A stretch of 64,000 nt of DNA from Henricia sp. BOLD:AAB3569 (Eukaryota > Echinodermata > Asteroidea > Spinulosida > Echinasteridae). The stretch is from contig JBBELK010001572.1 in the NCBI GenBank assembly GCA_037783545.1, positions 1 through 64,000 on the forward strand, given 5' to 3'. Made by a program: the position numbers and the translations under genes. Shown one piece after another: positions 61,240-64,000 of the stretch. Below the pieces are notes generated by a model, which was given only the letters and a program-made list of their open reading frames with translations, made no database searches and was not told the origin of the DNA. How positions within the stretch are numbered: the stretch's first letter is position 1; every line of letters begins with the position of its first letter.

Positions 61240-63035
61240 TCGGAATATTTTTGACCTCCAAATTTGCCGACGTTTGGACCACACTTTGACCAAAATTCCG
61301 TCCCAAACCGGGCCGTGTCAACGACAGTCCGAAGGACTGAGCATGCGCACGAGTCAGGAATACACCAAAGAGGTTTGTACAGACAGCCACAGGTTGCGGG
61401 AGCATCCAGGAAGCGCCAACCCCTTTTTTTATAAACTCTGAAATTTCTCTGCCATTTCCCGGCGAAAGTCTGTCAATTTTTTTAGGACCAGAGTGCGCAA
61501 TATAGAGTGTTTGGAGCATGCAAAATTTGAAGTTCGTCGGAATATTTTTTGACCTCCAAATTTGCCGACGTTTGGACCACACTTTGACCCAAATCCCGTC
61601 CCAAACTGGGCCGTGTCAACGACAGTCCGAAGGACTGAGCATGCGCACGAGTCAGGAATACACCAAAGAGGTGTGTACAGACAACCACAGGTTGCGGGAG
61701 CATCCAGGAAGCGCCAACCCCCTTTTTTTTTCTAAACTCTGAAATTTTTCTGCCATTTCCCGGCGAAAGTCTGTCAATTTTTTAGGACAAGTGCGCAATA
61801 TAGAGTGTTTGGAGCATGCAAAATTTGAAGTTCGTCGGAATATTTTTTGACCTCCAAATTTGCCGACGTTTGGACCACACTTTGACCAAAATCCCGTCCC
61901 AAACTGGGCCGTGTCAACGACAGTCCGAAGGACTGAGCATGCGCACGAGTCAGGAATACACCAAAGAGGTGTGTACAGACAGCCACAGGTTGCGGGAGCA
62001 TCCAGGAAGCGCCAACCCCTTTTTTTTCTAAACTCTGGAATTTCTCTGCCATTTCCCGGCGAAAGTCTGCCAATTTTTCAGGACAAGTGCGCAATATAGA
62101 GTGTTTGGAGCATGCAAAATTTGAAGTTCGTCGGAATATTTTTTGACCTCCAAATTTGCCAACGTTTGGACCAAACTTTGACCAAAATCCCGTCCCAAAC
62201 TGGCCGTGTCAACGACAGTCCGAAGTACTGAGCATGCGCACGAGTCAGGAATACACCAAAGAGGTGTGTACAGACAGCCACAGGTTGCGGGAGCATCCAG
62301 GAAGCGCCAACCCCTTTTTTCTAAACTCTGAAATTTCTCTGCCATTTCCCGGCAAAATACTGTCAATTTTTTAGGACAAGTGCGCAATATAGAGTGTTTG
62401 GAGCATGCAAAATTTGAAGTTCGTCGGAATATTTTTTGACCTCCAAATTTGCCGACGTTTGTACCACACTTTGACCAAAATCCCGTCCCAAACTGGGCCG
62501 TGTCAACGACAGTCCGAAGGACTGAGCATGCGCACGAGTCAGGAATACACCAAAGAGGTGTACACAGACAGCCACAGGTTGCGAGAGCATCCAGGAAGCG
62601 CCAACCCCTTTTTTTTTCTAAACTCTGAAATTTCTCTGCCATTTCCCGGCGAAAGTCTGTCAATTTTTTAGGACAAGTGCGCAATATAGAGTGTTTGGAG
62701 CATGCAAAATTTGAAGTTCGTCGGAATATTTTTTGACCTCCAAATTTGGCGACGTTTGGTCCACACTTTGACCAAAATCCCGTCCCAAACTGGGCCGTGC
62801 CAACGACAGTCCGAAGGACTGAGCATGCGCACGAGTCAGGAATACACCAAAGAGGTGTGTACAGACAGCCACAGGTTGCCGGAGCATCCAGGAAGCGCCA
62901 ACCCCTTTTTTTCTAAAACTCTGAAATTTCTCTGCCATTTCCCAGCGAAAGTCTGTCAATTTTTTAGGACAAGTGCGCAATATAGAGTGTTTGGAGCATG
63001 CAAAATTTGAAGTTCGTCGGAATATTGTTTACCTC
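61240..63035. other. Minor indel cluster
   Basis: Several private small changes fall close together: five T at 61248, ggacCAGagtgcg near 61488, aactggccg near 62203, gaagTactg near 62225, a T6 tract near 62318, ctaAaactc near 62917, aatattgttt near 63026. Density is well below the 50-55 kb interval, so this may be real variation, sequencing error or both. Confidence 0.4.
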
Positions 63036-64000
63036 CAAATTTGCCGACGTTTGGACCACACTGTGACCAAAATCCCGTCCCAAACTGGGCCGTGTCAACG
63101 ACAGTCCGAAGGACTGAGCATGCGCACGAGTCAGGAATACACCAAAGAGGTGTGTACAGACAGCCACAGGTTGCGGGAGCATCCAGGAAGCGCCAACCCC
63201 TTTTTTTTCTAAACTCTGAAATTTCTCTGCCATTTCCCGGCGAAAGTCTGTCAATTTTTTAGGACAAGTGCGCAATATAGAGTGTTTGGAGCATGCAAAA
63301 TTTGAAGTTCGTCGGAATATTTTTTGACCTCCAAATTTGCCGACGTTTGGACCACACTTTGACCAAAATCCCGTCCCAAACTGGGCCGTGTCAACGACAG
63401 TCCGAAGGACTGAGCATGCGCACGAGTCAGGAATACACCAAAGAGGTGTGTACAGACAGCCACAGGTTGCCGGAGCATCCAGGAGGCGCCAACCCCTTTT
63501 TTTTCTAAACTCTGAAATTTCTCTGCCATTTCCCAGCGAAAGTCTGTCAATTTTTTAGGACAAGTGCGCAATATAGAGTGTTTGGAGCATGCAAAATTTG
63601 AAGTTCGTCGGAATATTTGTTTACCTCCAAATTTGCCGACGTTTGGACCACACTTTGACCAAAATCCCGTCCCAAACTGGGCCGTGTCAACGACAGTCCG
63701 AAGGACTGAGCATGCGCACGAGTCAGGAATACACCAAAGAGGTGTGTACAGACAGCCACAGGTTGCGGGAGCATCCAGGAAGCGCCAACCCCTTTTTTTT
63801 CTAAACTCTGAAATTTCTCTGCCATTTCCCGGCGAAAGTCTGTCAATTTTTTTAGGACAAGTGCGCAATATAGAGTGTTTGGAGCATGCACAATTTGAAG
63901 TTCGTCGGAATATTAAGTTCGTCGGAATATTTTTTGACCTCCAAATTTGCCGACGTTTGGACCACACTTTGACCAAAATCCGGTCCCAAACTGGGCCGTG
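62405..64000. repeat. 13-monomer higher-order unit, partial second copy
   Basis: Units starting at 62405, 62702, about 62998, 63293 and 63589 repeat the types at 58606, 58904, 59199, 59495 and 59792. The last partial unit has gcACAAttt and atccGGtccc, like 60088. The window ends before the place where its 27-bp deletion would be seen. The copy presumably continues beyond the window. Confidence 0.75.
63898..63931 (+). repeat. 17-bp tandem duplication inside a monomer
   Basis: aagttcgtcggaatatt occurs twice back to back (63898-63914 and 63915-63931). Every other unit has it once. The duplicated piece is exactly the segment holding the CENP-B-box-like TTCGTCGGAA, so this unit has two. It is probably replication slippage; a read or assembly join error is an alternative. 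Confidence 0.92.

Larger units (their letters stand above)
58606..62404. repeat. 13-monomer higher-order unit (3.8 kb), complete copy
   Basis: Starts with the tttgTacc/ggtgtACAC unit, then tttgGCgacg with ttggTcc, gTTTAcc/cactGtg, ttgcCGgag, gTTTAcc, a 27-bp-deleted unit with gcACAAttt, aaatTccg, tgaccCaaatc, a second 27-bp-deleted unit (gtcAgaat type), aaatTccg, tgaccCaaatc, ctctgGaat and ccAacg with ggcaAaATActg. The series restarts at 62405, 3799 bp later. Confidence 0.8.
1..64000. repeat. Tandem satellite DNA array, ~296-bp monomer
   Basis: The same ~296-bp sequence recurs head to tail from the first base to the last with no interruption by other sequence. The ATG of the internal GCATGC falls at 262, 558, 853, 1149 and so on to 63589, and about 219 units can be counted, including a partial first and a partial last one. 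Most adjacent units differ at only a few positions, so monomers are a few percent diverged or less. Usual lengths are 295-297 bp; the exceptions are 27-bp-deleted units (267-271 bp) and two 154-bp units. No unit is inverted. No stretch contains a gene, tRNA, rRNA, transposon end or telomeric repeat that I can recognise. I infer constitutive heterochromatin of a eukaryote; centromeric, pericentromeric and subtelomeric locations cannot be told apart from this window. Confidence 0.98.
34598..64000. repeat. Array domain III: 27-bp-deleted and gTTTAcctc units
   Basis: Diagnostic types found here and not to the left: 27-bp-deleted units with atccGGtccc; units with atatttGTTTAcctc (36968, 37829, 40172, 41033, 43404, 47846, 48709, 51047, 51636, 59199, 59792, 63589); units with tttgGCgacg plus ttgcCGgag (36672, 39876, 47550, 50750, 58904, 62702); units with tttgTacc and ggtgtACAC (36079, 46957, 58606, 62405). 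They occur in a largely fixed order, giving 3.2-3.8 kb higher-order units. The array is still in this state at the right edge. Confidence 0.8.

Noticed and set aside
1-64000. CRISPR array
   Set aside because: The repeat is 296 bp with no alternating unique spacers, and adjacent units are contiguous copies of the whole sequence.
1-64000. 5S rRNA, tRNA or snRNA tandem gene cluster
   Set aside because: I found no 5S internal control region, tRNA cloverleaf or paired A and B boxes. TGGCAGAG on the reverse strand resembles an A box only weakly, and no B box follows it.
1-64000. Transposon array or LTR-derived repeat
   Set aside because: No terminal inverted repeats, target-site duplications, LTR ends, primer-binding site or transposase/reverse transcriptase reading frame is present in the unit.
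1-64000. Bacterial or phage origin of the window
   Set aside because: There are no genes, ribosome binding sites or operons over 64 kb, and a long homogenised array with nested higher-order repeats is typical of eukaryotic satellite DNA.

Overview
The whole 64 kb window is one uninterrupted tandem satellite array, all in the same head-to-tail orientation. The repeat unit is about 296 bp (usually 295-297) and holds 141 G+C of 296, or 47.6% GC. I count about 219 units including the partial first and last ones, so the array runs off both ends. I see no gene, RNA gene, transposon, CRISPR array or unique sequence. A repeat block this long, with nested higher-order structure, points to eukaryotic nuclear heterochromatin (centromeric, pericentromeric or subtelomeric). 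The species cannot be told from the sequence. Monomer boundaries below are given from the ATG inside the GCATGC near the 3' end of the consensus unit (for example 10620, 10916, 11211).

Layout by diagnostic variants. Domain I (1 to about 17.4 kb) mixes units reading gccgCGtc and gccgTGtc, and has a 9-mer repeat (2.66 kb) and two 5-mer repeats (1.48 kb), each present twice. A transition zone (17.4-21.3 kb) is largely a 590-bp dimer alternation, and the last gccgCGtc unit is at 20.7 kb. Domain II (21.3-34.6 kb) is marked by gccATGtc, gcACAAttt and gcGTACaaa units. It has a 2.52 kb period that carries a unit truncated to 154 bp. Domain III (34.6-64 kb) is marked by 27-bp-deleted units, gTTTAcctc, ttGGCgacg and ttgcCGGag variants. 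Its higher-order units are 2.37, 3.2, 3.8 and 1.45-1.75 kb long, and one block of over 5 kb recurs 10.88 kb downstream.

The layers are nested: single-unit variants combine into multi-unit blocks, which were themselves duplicated, truncated and recombined. This fits recent local amplification by unequal exchange or replication slippage plus gene conversion. Inside each unit lie a perfect 6-bp hairpin, a near-consensus NRF-1-like GCATGCGC element (lost in the 27-bp-deleted family), three T tracts, and a TTCGTCGGAA segment resembling the 5' half of a CENP-B box but lacking its CGGG half.

An interval at 50.34-55.02 kb has far more single-base indels than its near-identical copies elsewhere and looks like unpolished assembly. 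The long reverse-strand open frames, up to 583 codons, are by-products of the repeat and are not called as genes.
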